From: Candidatus Paceibacterota bacterium | GTDB taxonomy: Bacteria; Actinomycetota; Actinomycetes; Nanopelagicales; Nanopelagicaceae | Reading direction: 5' to 3' | Length of the DNA: 64,000 nucleotides | NCBI GenBank assembly: GCA_035530615.1 | Contig: DATKUL010000003.1 | Location: 62,001 to 126,000 of the forward strand | Shown here: one piece after another, positions 50,933 through 60,311 of the stretch | How positions within the stretch are numbered: the stretch's first letter is position 1 | Layout of the letters: each line of letters starts with the position of its first letter | Program-made: the position numbers and the translations under genes | The notes under the pieces: generated by a model | Databases searched by the model: none | What the model was told of the DNA's origin: nothing | The model's input: only the letters and a program-made list of their open reading frames with translations

Positions 50933-53698
50933 ATGGCAAAGGATCTGAAAAAGTTGGTGATTGTTGAATCCCCAGCTAAAGCGCGCAAGATTGGCGGCTA
51001 CCTCGGCGATGAGTACATCGTCGAGGCTAGCGTCGGTCATATTCGCGATCTGCCCCAGCGTGCCGCCGACATCCCCAAGGAGTACAAGGGGATCGCGTGG
51101 GCAAAAGAAGGCGTCAATATTGAGGAGGATTTCGCCCCTTTATATGTAATTAACCCAGATAAGAAGGCCAAAGTGGCCGAATTAAAGGCGTTAATGAAGG
51201 ATGTCGATGAGTTGATCCTGGCAACTGACGAGGACCGAGAGGGCGAGGCAATCGCCTGGCACTTGGTCGAAGTGCTACAACCGAAGATTCCAATCAAACG
51301 GATGGTCTTTAACGAAATCACAAAGGAGGCGATTCAGAAAGCGATAAACGAAACTCGCGATCTGGATTACCACCTGATCGATGCGCAGGAAACCCGGCGC
51401 GTACTTGATCGACTCTTTGGATATCGCCTTTCTCCGGTGCTCTGGAAGAAAGTCATGCCACGCATTTCTGCTGGACGAGTGCAGTCCGTGGCGACTCGAC
51501 TTATCGTTGAAAAGGAACGCGAACGGATGGCCTTCATTTCATCGTCGTGGTGGGATGTGGCCGCGAAGTGCGACCTCGGATTTAACGCCAGACTGATCAG
51601 TGTTGAGGGTAAGAAAGTCGCTGCGACAAGTGACTTCGGTGCTGATGGAGCAGTTAAAGAGAAATCACTCGCCAACATTCTTCTTCTCAATGAATCTAGC
51701 GCAAGAGAGTTGGTCGATTCTCTAAAGATTTCCCCGCTCACTGTTAGATCTATTGAAGAGTCGCCGCGCACCGAACGCCCCAAACCACCTTTCACAACCT
51801 CGACGCTGCAGCAAGATGCCGGTGGACGTTTGGGCTGGGGCGCGCAGATCACAATGCGCATTGCCCAACGTCTTTACGAAAACGGGTACATCACTTATAT
51901 GCGTACGGATTCGGTAAATCTTTCCGCGCAGGCGATCACTGCCGCACGTAACGCCGCAAAAGCGCTTTACGGAGCCGATCATCTTTCGGATGCTCCGCGC
52001 GTCTATGCCAGCAAGACCAAGAACGCACAGGAAGCGCACGAAGCTATCCGCCCTGCCGGAGATAGTTTTCGCACCCCTGGAGAATTGGCTCCCGAACTTT
52101 CACGCGATGAATTTGCACTTTATGATTTGATTTGGAAACGTACTGTTGCCTCGCAGATGGCCGATGCCAAGAAGATGCAGATGCGGGTGGATTTCGATGC
52201 ACCAACAAATGATGGGAAGCAGACTCTATTTAGAGCAAATGGTTCGGTCATTACTTTTCATGGATTCTTAGCGGCTTATGATGATGCGACTGACGAGAAG
52301 AGCGATGAAGAAAATGTAGACCGCCGACTACCTGCGATGAGCGTCGGCCAGGCGATAAAAGTGGCGGAATATAGCTGCGAAGGCCATGACACAAAGCCTC
52401 CCGCCCGATACACCGAGCCAACTCTTGTCAAGAAATTGGAAGAACTCGGGATTGGTCGCCCATCTACATTTGCATCCATTATTCAAACAATTCAGGATCG
52501 GGGCTACGTATACAAGCGCGGTCGGGCACTCGTTCCCACCTTCCTTGCCTTCTCGGTGACGGGTTTGCTCGAGCAGCATTTTGCAAAATTAGTGGATTAC
52601 GAATTCACGGCCAGCATGGAAGAAGACCTCGACAAGATTGCCGCTGGCGAAGCAGAGCGCGTGGATTGGCTCCGAGATTTCTTTTACGGTCACGATGGAC
52701 AGCCAGGATTAAATGAATTGTCAGCCGATCTTGGTGCAATTGACGCGCGCGAAGTAAACACGATGCGTCTAGGTGATGATATTCAGATCCGCGTCGGAAG
52801 ATACGGCGCCTATCTCCAGCAAGGCGAGGGCGAAGATCGCAAGCTTGCCAATATTCCAGAGACGATGGCACCGGATGAATTAACCCTGGAAGTAGCGAAG
52901 GAAATTCTGGCGCAGCCATCCGGCGAGCGCGAACTAGGAGTTGATCCAGCTACGGGACTTGAAGTGATTGCTAAGTCCGGACGTTTTGGTCCCTACGTTT
53001 CAGAAGTATTGCCAGAGGCCAAAAAAAAGGGCGATAAGGCAAAAACTGCCTCATTGCTTTCAACCATGACTTTGGACACGATCACATTTGAAGATGCCAT
53101 GAAGTTGCTCTCGCTGCCGCGCACCCTCGGAACAGATTCTGAAACCGGCGAGGAGATAACCGTTCAGAACGGGCGTTATGGTCCTTACTTAAAGCGCGGT
53201 GCTGATTCGCGCACTCTCACAAGTGAAGATCAACTTTTCTCACTCTCTCTGGATGAAGCGATCGCAATCTACAAAGAACCGAAAATTCGACGACGAGGAG
53301 TTGCGAAGCCGCCTCTGAAGGAATTGGGCGTGGACCCGACGACTCAGAAACCGGTCATTGTCAAAGATGGTCGATTTGGCATGTATGTGACCGATGGAGA
53401 AACAAACGCGACGCTACGTCGTGGTGACACTCTAGAAGGATTGACCTTAGAGCGAGGACTCGAACTGTTGGCTGGGCGCCGCGCGTGGGAAGCTGAGAAT
53501 GGGCCGTCTCCCAAGAAGGGCCGCAAAAAAGTGACTTCCAAGAAGAGCGCCGCCAAATCGTCCAAATCACCCAAATCATCGAGAGCCGCCAAATCAAGTG
53601 CTCCTACTTTGACGAAGAACACTGTAAAGAAGTCTGCAGCAAAGCGAGTCGCAAAGAAGGCGGCTACGGGCAAGGCAAAGGCAAAAAGTACTTCATAA
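50933..53698 (+). CDS. topA: DNA topoisomerase I
   Basis: 921 aa, type IA. TOPRIM domain LVIVESPAKARKI with DEDREGEAIAWHL, and catalytic Tyr322 in YITYMRTDSVNLS. The C-terminal part lacks zinc fingers and instead has actinobacterial Topo_C repeats (GRYGAYL, GRFGPYV, GRYGPYL, GRFGMYV), ending in a long Lys/Ala/Ser-rich tail (residues about 860-921) as in mycobacteria. Removes negative supercoils. The stop codon is the left edge of the operator palindrome of the next gene. Confidence 0.97.
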   Translation: MAKDLKKLVIVESPAKARKIGGYLGDEYIVEASVGHIRDLPQRAADIPKEYKGIAWAKEGVNIEEDFAPLYVINPDKKAKVAELKALMKDVDELILATDEDREGEAIAWHLVEVLQPKIPIKRMVFNEITKEAIQKAINETRDLDYHLIDAQETRRVLDRLFGYRLSPVLWKKVMPRISAGRVQSVATRLIVEKERERMAFISSSWWDVAAKCDLGFNARLISVEGKKVAATSDFGADGAVKEKSLANILLLNESSARELVDSLKISPLTVRSIEESPRTERPKPPFTTSTLQQDAGGRLGWGAQITMRIAQRLYENGYITYMRTDSVNLSAQAITAARNAAKALYGADHLSDAPRVYASKTKNAQEAHEAIRPAGDSFRTPGELAPELSRDEFALYDLIWKRTVASQMADAKKMQMRVDFDAPTNDGKQTLFRANGSVITFHGFLAAYDDATDEKSDEENVDRRLPAMSVGQAIKVAEYSCEGHDTKPPARYTEPTLVKKLEELGIGRPSTFASIIQTIQDRGYVYKRGRALVPTFLAFSVTGLLEQHFAKLVDYEFTASMEEDLDKIAAGEAERVDWLRDFFYGHDGQPGLNELSADLGAIDAREVNTMRLGDDIQIRVGRYGAYLQQGEGEDRKLANIPETMAPDELTLEVAKEILAQPSGERELGVDPATGLEVIAKSGRFGPYVSEVLPEAKKKGDKAKTASLLSTMTLDTITFEDAMKLLSLPRTLGTDSETGEEITVQNGRYGPYLKRGADSRTLTSEDQLFSLSLDEAIAIYKEPKIRRRGVAKPPLKELGVDPTTQKPVIVKDGRFGMYVTDGETNATLRRGDTLEGLTLERGLELLAGRRAWEAENGPSPKKGRKKVTSKKSAAKSSKSPKSSRAAKSSAPTLTKNTVKKSAAKRVAKKAATGKAKAKSTS

Positions 53699-53720
53699 CT
53701 CTTACGGTATAGTAAGAGTT
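53697..53720 (+). promoter_or_regulatory. Palindromic operator over a leaderless promoter
   Basis: AACTCTTAC-GGTATA-GTAAGAGTT is a perfect 9-bp inverted repeat ending at the base before the ATG of the wHTH-MNT gene. TATAGT (53708-53713) inside it is a good -10, seven bases from the start codon, giving a leaderless mRNA. A dimeric wHTH protein binding here would shut the promoter: classic autoregulation of a toxin-antitoxin pair. Confidence 0.75.
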
Positions 53721-54311
53721 ATGAAACATTCCGTGCTCTTGCCCATTTTACGTTCGCAAACCCAGGGCGACCTCTTAGCTTTGCTATTTTTTAACCCGGA
53801 GATGGAATTCACTATTGCCGAAGCTGCTCGGCAAATCGGCGTATCTGCCCCGGGTGTCCATCATGAAGTAACGAGGCTTTACGAGGCTGGGTTGATCGCT
53901 GATCGACGAGACGGCCAGAGCCGGAAAATACGGGCCCTCCAGACTTCTGTTCTGGCTAAGCCCCTCTTCGATCTACTCGCGGTCACCTACGGCCCTCTGC
54001 CGGTGTTGACAAAAGAACTTGCGCATATCAAGGGAATTGACCGGGCTTACATCTATGGCTCTTGGGCCGCCCGGTATAGCGGCAGAACTGGGAAAGTGCC
54101 TAACGATATTGATGTTCTCGTTGTTGGCTCGCCCGACCTAGACGAACTTGACTCCGCGTCGTTGCGTGCAAGATCTGCACTTCTAAGAGATGTGGACATT
54201 CAACGGGTCTCTACGAGTGCTTGGCAGGATGCGGTCAGTAAATCGAAGGGCGCAAGTTCTTTCCTAGCCACGCTACTAGCAAATCCCTTGGTCGAGATCC
54301 ACAGGCCTTAA
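53721..54311 (+). CDS. wHTH-MNT nucleotidyltransferase (antitoxin-like)
   Basis: 196 aa. Residues 15-75 are an ArsR-like winged HTH (FTIAEAARQIGVSAPGVHHE then VTRLYEAGLIADRRDGQSRK). Residues 105-196 are a minimal nucleotidyltransferase with GS at 113-114 and the metal motif NDIDVLVVG (Asp129, Asp131). MNT proteins of MNT-HEPN pairs AMPylate and neutralise the HEPN toxin; the fused wHTH would add DNA binding at its own palindrome. Followed by a HEPN-like gene. The start is the ATG directly after the operator. Confidence 0.82.
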   Translation: MKHSVLLPILRSQTQGDLLALLFFNPEMEFTIAEAARQIGVSAPGVHHEVTRLYEAGLIADRRDGQSRKIRALQTSVLAKPLFDLLAVTYGPLPVLTKELAHIKGIDRAYIYGSWAARYSGRTGKVPNDIDVLVVGSPDLDELDSASLRARSALLRDVDIQRVSTSAWQDAVSKSKGASSFLATLLANPLVEIHRP

Positions 54312-54343
54312 GAAAAGTCAGAGCAGTATGCGAAAGTGGTTGG

Positions 54344-54691
54344 GTGAAGAAATGGAATCAGGGCCAAGATGATGATCTCGAGGGTGCCTACACCCTGCTT
54401 TACGATGCAGCACGGAAATCTTTGGTTGCACTTTTAGAAATACAAGGTCTGCGACCAACTACTCAGGGTGGGCATATTGTTGTGTTTGAATCTCTAATCG
54501 CACAATTACAGCCACCCTTGGGAAGGGTCATCAGTCCATTCAATCGAATGCGACGCACGAGAAGAGTTGCGGAATATCCGCAAAGGAGAGATCGGGACGT
54601 CACGGAAGTGGATATTCGTGAGGACCTAGAAAAGGCAGAAGAAATCGTCAAACTTGCCGAAATGCTCATAGGAGAACTTCCTCCGTTCTGA
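54344..54691 (+). CDS. HEPN-domain protein (toxin-like partner)
   Basis: About 115 aa, all-helical. DLEGAYTLLYDAARKSLVAL forms the first helices; LRPTTQGGH gives the R-x6-H type motif of HEPN ribonucleases; a C-terminal helix follows (IREDLEKAEEIVKLAEMLI). Likely the RNase toxin of the pair. The start is a weak GTG. The frame is open further upstream into the MNT gene (reading DPQALRKVRAVCESGW) with no ATG/GTG/TTG seen back to about 54242, so the true N-terminus is uncertain. Confidence 0.7.
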   Translation: MKKWNQGQDDDLEGAYTLLYDAARKSLVALLEIQGLRPTTQGGHIVVFESLIAQLQPPLGRVISPFNRMRRTRRVAEYPQRRDRDVTEVDIREDLEKAEEIVKLAEMLIGELPPF

Positions 54692-54721
54692 GGTGCTGCA
54701 CGGCGCCAGATTCAGGTAGAT

Positions 54722-56860
54722 ATGTCGGGTCCTGGGGAGGACGAACGGACTTATTCTTTTGACCATTCCGACTACCCTTACCCCGTGGCACGTTCACTCC
54801 CAACCCCAGCAGCTCTCGCGCCGGATCAGACCCGTGGCGTCATGGCTATCCCGGCCTTCCGCAAACTCTGGAACTCCATGGCTTTCTCCTCCCTGGGAGA
54901 CTGGCTAGGCCTCTTGGCTACAACCGCGATGGCTCAACAACTCTCCGGTGGGGATTATGCCAAGGCCAACTTTGCGATCGCTGGTGTATTCATCGCCCGA
55001 CTTGTCCCTTCGGTTTTCTTGGGGCCACTTGCCGGAGTGATTGCTGATCGATTTGATCGACGCAGATTGATGATCATGTGCGACATAATTCGCGCTGGTT
55101 TCTATATTTCGATTCCAATTATCGGCAATTACCTCTGGCTCTACATCGCCACCATTTCGGTTGAGTGTGTAACGCTTTTCTGGTCGCCAGCAAAGGAGGC
55201 GAGCGTTCCCAATTTAGTGCCAAAAGAGAAATTGGAAAGTGCCAACCAAGTCTCACTGCTTGCAGCATACGGAAGCGCTCCGATTGCGGCAGTCCTATTT
55301 TCTCTTTTAGCCCTGGTTAATGGCGTGCTTGCAAATGCTCTTCCATTCATTGAGAGCAATTCAGTTGATCTTGCTCTTTACATTAATGCAGTAAGTTTTC
55401 TCTTTGGTGCGTGGACCGTCTGGGGTCTGCATGAAATACCAAAGGGTGCAGCATCGAAGAATGCTAGTGAAGTTGGAGTAGCCAAGTCCCTCCTGGAGGG
55501 CTGGCGCTTCGTCAGTACTTCTAAAATTGTGCGCGGACTCATTGTTGGGATGGTCGGCGCATTCGTCGCGGCGGGTGCTGTCATCGGTCTTGCTCGGACA
55601 TTTGTAGGAGATCTTGGTGGAGGTGACGCGGCATACGGTGTTCTCTTTGGAGCAGTCTTCACGGGGCTCGCAGTGGGCATTGCATTTGGTCCAAAAGTCT
55701 TTGCGCAGTTTTCAAGACGCCGGCTCTTTGGCGCTTCATTAGCGATTGCCGGGTTCTTCCTTGTTCTCCTTGCGATTATCCCTAACTTGGTTTTGGCGGT
55801 ATTTATCGTCATAGTCCTTGGGTCTTTCTCTGGAGTTTGCTGGGTTACCGGATTCACCATGCTAGGAATGGAAGTTGCCGACGATGTACGCGGACGCACC
55901 TTTGCGTTTATGCAATCACTCATACGCGTGACTCTCGTAGCTGTCCTGGCAATTTCGCCACTCATTGCCGCTGCAGTGGGTCAGCATAATTTCAAATTTC
56001 AAAACACGCAGATTAGTTACAACGGAGCGGCCATAACGATACTAATTGCCGGCGTAATTGCCTCAATTATTGGCATGGTCTCGTATCGACAGATGAAGGA
56101 CCGCCCCAATGTCTCGATCTGGAGCGATATCTCAAATGCGCTGAAAGGTGAACTAGGGTCCATTACTGGTGCTTCAACCAAGGGCGTCTTCATTGCCTTT
56201 GAAGGCGGAGAAGGTTCGGGAAAATCTACCCAGGTGAAGTTGTTAAAGAAATGGTTAGAGGGGCAGGGCCATGACGTCCTTCTCACTCGCGAACCCGGCG
56301 GTACCGAACTTGGCAAGGCTCTGAGAGAAATACTGCTCTCCCATGAAACAGGAGATATTTCCCCCCGTGCTGAGGCGCTGCTCTACGCAGCCGATCGGGC
56401 GCACCATGTTCATTCGGTGATCCGTCCCGCACTGGAGGCGGGACAGATAGTAATCACTGATAGATACTTTGATTCTTCTATCGCCTACCAGGGCGCGGGT
56501 CGGATTTTGGAGCCCGGGGAAGTTGCACGTATATCGCGTTGGGCAACCGAATCCCTTTTCCCAACCCTTACGGTGGTTCTGGATCTTCCGGCAGATGTTG
56601 GATTGAGCCGTCTGAAAAAGAAGGATCGGCTGGAAGTCGAACCCTTAGCCTTTCACGAGCGAATTAGGCAGGAATATTTACAGTTGGCACTTTTGGATCC
56701 CGAACGCTATTTGGTGGTAGATGCGCAGATGAGCCTTGCGGATATCGAGCACTCCATTATTACTCGCGTTGCAGAGTTGCCTGCGTTGAGCAAGGTTCCC
56801 AAGAAAGAGAGACCAATTCGGATTCCGGCAGGACTTAAACGTAAGCCGAGAGTGAAATAG
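54722..56860 (+). CDS. tmk: MFS transporter-thymidylate kinase fusion
   Basis: 712 aa. Residues about 40-460 are a 12-TM MFS module (LGPLAGVIADRFDRRRLMIM loop; WVTGFTMLGMEVADDVRGRT). Residues about 487-690 are a complete dTMP kinase: P-loop FEGGEGSGKSTQ, DR/TREPGGTELGKALRE, lid region and TDRYFDSSIAYQGAGR. It phosphorylates dTMP to dTDP. Such fusions are known in other actinobacteria; the benefit of the transporter half is unclear. No frameshift or stop separates the halves. One base before holB. Confidence 0.92.
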   Translation: MSGPGEDERTYSFDHSDYPYPVARSLPTPAALAPDQTRGVMAIPAFRKLWNSMAFSSLGDWLGLLATTAMAQQLSGGDYAKANFAIAGVFIARLVPSVFLGPLAGVIADRFDRRRLMIMCDIIRAGFYISIPIIGNYLWLYIATISVECVTLFWSPAKEASVPNLVPKEKLESANQVSLLAAYGSAPIAAVLFSLLALVNGVLANALPFIESNSVDLALYINAVSFLFGAWTVWGLHEIPKGAASKNASEVGVAKSLLEGWRFVSTSKIVRGLIVGMVGAFVAAGAVIGLARTFVGDLGGGDAAYGVLFGAVFTGLAVGIAFGPKVFAQFSRRRLFGASLAIAGFFLVLLAIIPNLVLAVFIVIVLGSFSGVCWVTGFTMLGMEVADDVRGRTFAFMQSLIRVTLVAVLAISPLIAAAVGQHNFKFQNTQISYNGAAITILIAGVIASIIGMVSYRQMKDRPNVSIWSDISNALKGELGSITGASTKGVFIAFEGGEGSGKSTQVKLLKKWLEGQGHDVLLTREPGGTELGKALREILLSHETGDISPRAEALLYAADRAHHVHSVIRPALEAGQIVITDRYFDSSIAYQGAGRILEPGEVARISRWATESLFPTLTVVLDLPADVGLSRLKKKDRLEVEPLAFHERIRQEYLQLALLDPERYLVVDAQMSLADIEHSIITRVAELPALSKVPKKERPIRIPAGLKRKPRVK

Positions 56861-56861
56861 G

Positions 56862-58022
56862 GTGTCCGTCTTTGCGGAGTTGGTAGGACAGTCACACATC
56901 GTTCTTGCCCTACAAGATGCAGTTAAGGCATCTCGAAATGGGGAAGAGTCACAGGAGATGACACACGCTTGGCTCTTTACCGGTCCACCCGGAAGTGGAC
57001 GATCCAGCGCAGCCATTGCATTTGCCGCAGCACTTATCTGTCCCGAAGAAGGGTGTGGAACCTGCATTGACTGCCGCTCTGCCCAGGCAGGTGGTCATGC
57101 TGACGTGGAAATCGTAAGGACCGAAGGACTCTCTATCAAAGTCGATGAAATCAGGGAGCTCCTCCAACGCGTGGCCTGGGCGCCCAGCCTGGGCGGTTGG
57201 CGCGTTGTGGTGATGGAAGATGCTGACCGGCTTACCGAATCGGCTGCAAATGCCCTTCTTAAGGCAATTGAGGAGCCTGGTGCGCGTACGGTCTGGTTGC
57301 TCTGCGCACCCACTCTCTTTGATGTTCTTCCAACGATTCGCTCCCGCACCCGTCATCTTCAGTTGCATACCCCTTCGACGCAGGATGTCTCAGAAGTACT
57401 CATACGACGCGACGGTATTTCACCGGGGATGGCTGAATTTGCCGCACGCGTAAGCCAGGGCCACATAGGGCGCGCACGTCATTTAGCAAATGACGAAAGT
57501 ATCCGCTCGCGTAGAAATACCATTATGAATTTACCGTTCACTCTGACATCTCTCTCCGCTGCCTTCGCCGCCGCCGCGACACTTGTCGAACTTGTAACCC
57601 AGGAGGCGAACTCTCAATCGGAGGCTCGCTCTGAAAAGGAGTCACACGATCTTGGCCAAGCGTGGGGACAAGGTGCGACTGGACGTGGCATGGCGACGGG
57701 TGGAGCAAGGGCACTTAAGGAATTAGAGAAGGAACAGAAATCACGAGCGACTCGTATGGTGCGGGATTCGCTCGATGGCGCATTACTTGATCTGGCTACT
57801 TTGTATCGCGACGTCATGATGGTCCAATCCTTTTCAACAACTTCAGCGCTTTCCTTACTTAATAAGGAACTCGAAGAAAAAATATTGGTGATGGCGCAGA
57901 GATCACAACCCGAAAGAATCCTAGAAAAATTAGACGCAATTATGCAGGCACGGACGAGTTTGAGTTACAACGCTGCTCCCTTGCTAACTATTGAGGCGCT
58001 CATGTGCGCCTTAGCGCAGTAG
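56862..58022 (+). CDS. holB: DNA polymerase III delta-prime subunit
   Basis: 386 aa clamp-loader AAA+ protein. The P-loop is WLFTGPPGSGRSSAAIAFA, the zinc Cys set CPEEGCGTCIDC, the SRC-like region is in RSRTRHLQL, and VVVMEDADRLTESAANALLKAIEEP is the delta-prime Walker B/DExx region. GTG start one base after the tmk stop. With tmk it forms the usual tmk-holB pair. Confidence 0.94.
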   Translation: MSVFAELVGQSHIVLALQDAVKASRNGEESQEMTHAWLFTGPPGSGRSSAAIAFAAALICPEEGCGTCIDCRSAQAGGHADVEIVRTEGLSIKVDEIRELLQRVAWAPSLGGWRVVVMEDADRLTESAANALLKAIEEPGARTVWLLCAPTLFDVLPTIRSRTRHLQLHTPSTQDVSEVLIRRDGISPGMAEFAARVSQGHIGRARHLANDESIRSRRNTIMNLPFTLTSLSAAFAAAATLVELVTQEANSQSEARSEKESHDLGQAWGQGATGRGMATGGARALKELEKEQKSRATRMVRDSLDGALLDLATLYRDVMMVQSFSTTSALSLLNKELEEKILVMAQRSQPERILEKLDAIMQARTSLSYNAAPLLTIEALMCALAQ

Positions 58023-58042
58023 TTATCGGGGCGCACTGAGAT

Positions 58043-59554
58043 ATGAAACGTCCTGGTCCGCGGATTTCTAAGAGAAAACGGAACATATCCATCCTTGTTG
58101 TCGTGGTTTTTGTATTTATGGGAACTTTCTCAGCGCCGAAAATTGAGGACCTTCCAACATCGCTAGCCCAGTATGAAAGACAGTCATTGGATTGGTCTTC
58201 TTGTTATGACAATTTTGACTGTTCTTACTTGCAAGTGCCTATTGATTACGAAAATCTCGCCCTGGGTAGATTCAAACTACGTGTTTTAAGGCATGCGGCA
58301 ATCGAACAGAAGAATCGGATTGGCTCTCTGGTCCTAAATCCTGGCGGTCCAGGCGCATCTGGGGTTGAGTATGCCTATAACGCTGAATATATATTTAACG
58401 CCAATATATTGCAGAGATACGACATAGTTGGATTTGATCCACGCGGAATCGGAGAGAGCTCCCCGATTAGGTGTCTGACGGATCGTGAAACTGATGAGAG
58501 TTATGCGGCAGACAGTAAGCCAGATAACGCAAAGGAATTGATTACTCTAATTGAAGAAGTGCGCGTCTACGCGGAGAAATGCAAGTCACGGACAAAGAAT
58601 GTCCTGCACTACAGTACGCGCGATTCGGCTCGAGATATGGACATACTTCGCGCTTCCCTCAAAGAGAAGAAATTGAATTTCTTAGGCGTTAGCTATGGCA
58701 CCTATCTGGGAACACTGTATGCAGAACTCTTTCCAAAAAAAGTCGGCCGGATGGTTCTTGATGGCGCAGTGAGCCCCAATGTGGATAGTGAGGATCAGAA
58801 TCTGACTCAAGCAATTGGGTTTGATACAGCACTGAATGCTTTTGTATCCGATTGTTATTCCAAAACAGACTGCTCTCTGGCGCAACCCATGGAGAATGGT
58901 CGAGCGCAGATCATCGCGCTCTTTGCGAAGAGCGCGCGATCGCCTCTCACAAGTGAGAGTGGTCGTGCTGTGACCGAGTCGCTTATTGTTCTTGGCACCG
59001 CATCTGCGCTTTATGACAGTTCAACTGGTTGGCCGCAACTTCGAGTTGGATTGGCGCAAGCAATGAAGGGAGATGGAACCACACTTCTCTCTCTGGCCGA
59101 TGACTATTCGCAGCGACGAAGTGATGGCACGTATATGAATAATGAAACGGATGCAGCTTTCGTAATTGACTGCCTTGACTGGCGCGGTCCGAAATCGACT
59201 GCATCAATAAAGGGATTGGCTCAGAAGTTTTCTCAAGTAGCCCCAGTGTTTGGACCGTATCTGGCTTACAGTGGACTTTCGTGTCAGTTCTTCACTGCAC
59301 CGACGCGAAGTGTGATGAAAGAGGTATCTACGACGCCAGTCATTATTATTGGAACTACGCGCGACCCGGCGACTCCTTATGTTTGGGCACAAGAGTTACA
59401 TAAGACAATTCGGAACTCACTTCTCATCACATTCGAGGCAGACGGGCATACGGGGTACGGGCACGGTTCTAGTTGTGTAGATTCCGCGGTGAACCAGTAC
59501 TTCCTGACGGGCATTTTGCCAACCTCTGACCTGACATGCAAATCGCCCGCTTGA
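58043..59554 (+). CDS. TAP-like alpha/beta hydrolase (S33 tripeptidyl aminopeptidase family)
   Basis: 503 aa. N-terminal signal/TM (SILVVVVFVFMGTFS), then RIGSLVLNPGGPGASGVEYA (oxyanion loop), VGFDPRGIGESSPI, the nucleophile elbow GVSYGTYLGTLYAELFP (Ser), and a TAP_C-like C-terminal domain with TRDPATPYVWAQEL (Asp region) and EADGHTGYGHGSSC (His). A secreted or membrane-anchored peptidase or esterase. Its place after holB is common in actinobacteria. Confidence 0.9.
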   Translation: MKRPGPRISKRKRNISILVVVVFVFMGTFSAPKIEDLPTSLAQYERQSLDWSSCYDNFDCSYLQVPIDYENLALGRFKLRVLRHAAIEQKNRIGSLVLNPGGPGASGVEYAYNAEYIFNANILQRYDIVGFDPRGIGESSPIRCLTDRETDESYAADSKPDNAKELITLIEEVRVYAEKCKSRTKNVLHYSTRDSARDMDILRASLKEKKLNFLGVSYGTYLGTLYAELFPKKVGRMVLDGAVSPNVDSEDQNLTQAIGFDTALNAFVSDCYSKTDCSLAQPMENGRAQIIALFAKSARSPLTSESGRAVTESLIVLGTASALYDSSTGWPQLRVGLAQAMKGDGTTLLSLADDYSQRRSDGTYMNNETDAAFVIDCLDWRGPKSTASIKGLAQKFSQVAPVFGPYLAYSGLSCQFFTAPTRSVMKEVSTTPVIIIGTTRDPATPYVWAQELHKTIRNSLLITFEADGHTGYGHGSSCVDSAVNQYFLTGILPTSDLTCKSPA

Positions 59555-59612
59555 CCTTGGATGGGCCATCGATGGTAATTAGCACCCCTTTTTATAGGGC
59601 AGGATATTACTT

Positions 59613-60257
59613 ATGCGCCTAGACCATGTTTCCTATGTGACTTCCCATGACCAACTCGCCGACACCGTACAACGCCTCGGCTCTCGACTTGGAACAGCTT
59701 TCGTCGATGGAGGAGTGCATCCGCGTTTTGGTACGCGCAACTTCACACTGCCCTTATCCAATGGCCATTACATAGAAGTCGTGTGCCCCCTCGATCACCC
59801 AGCATCCGACGCATCACCATTTGGGAAAGCGGTATCAAAGCGCGCAAGTGAAGGTGGCGGATGGTTGACATGGGTTGTTTCTGTTGACGATTTAGCACAG
59901 GTTGAAAATCGGCTTGGCCGTCCAGCGGTTGAAGGGCACCGCAGAAAGCCAGATGGAACAGATCTTCGTTGGAAGCAGATTGGCGTGCTAGACACGCTCG
60001 AAGATTCTCAACTTCCCTTCTTTATCCATTGGCTCTCCGAGGAGCATCCCTCTGCTGATGGGAAAGCACACGCAAAGATTACTCAAATTGAAATTGCAGG
60101 GGACGAGCAGACGATTACTAATTACCTCGGAACCGATCTGGCTCATGCGATTGGTGACATTGAAGTTATGTGGAGCGAACCTTCTGACTCAGATGGCAAC
60201 AATGGAATTATTGCCGTGCACCTCGAAACTCTTGGTGGAGTAATCCGCATAGATTAG
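59613..60257 (+). CDS. VOC-superfamily (glyoxalase-like) protein
   Basis: 214 aa. MRLDHVSYVTSHDQLADTVQ begins a glyoxalase-like domain with GGVHPRFGTRNFTLPLSNGHYIEV. Histidines and a Glu could bind metal (LDHVSY, YIEVVCPLDHP). The second half, FIHWLSEEHPSADGKAH, is a further VOC repeat. Function unknown. AGGA lies eight bases ahead of the ATG. Convergent with the SDR gene. Confidence 0.82.
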   Translation: MRLDHVSYVTSHDQLADTVQRLGSRLGTAFVDGGVHPRFGTRNFTLPLSNGHYIEVVCPLDHPASDASPFGKAVSKRASEGGGWLTWVVSVDDLAQVENRLGRPAVEGHRRKPDGTDLRWKQIGVLDTLEDSQLPFFIHWLSEEHPSADGKAHAKITQIEIAGDEQTITNYLGTDLAHAIGDIEVMWSEPSDSDGNNGIIAVHLETLGGVIRID

Positions 60258-60311
60258 TTTCACCAGGCCTCCTTGTCTTGAGGTGGAAATTAGGAATTAG
60301 TCAAGTTGTTA

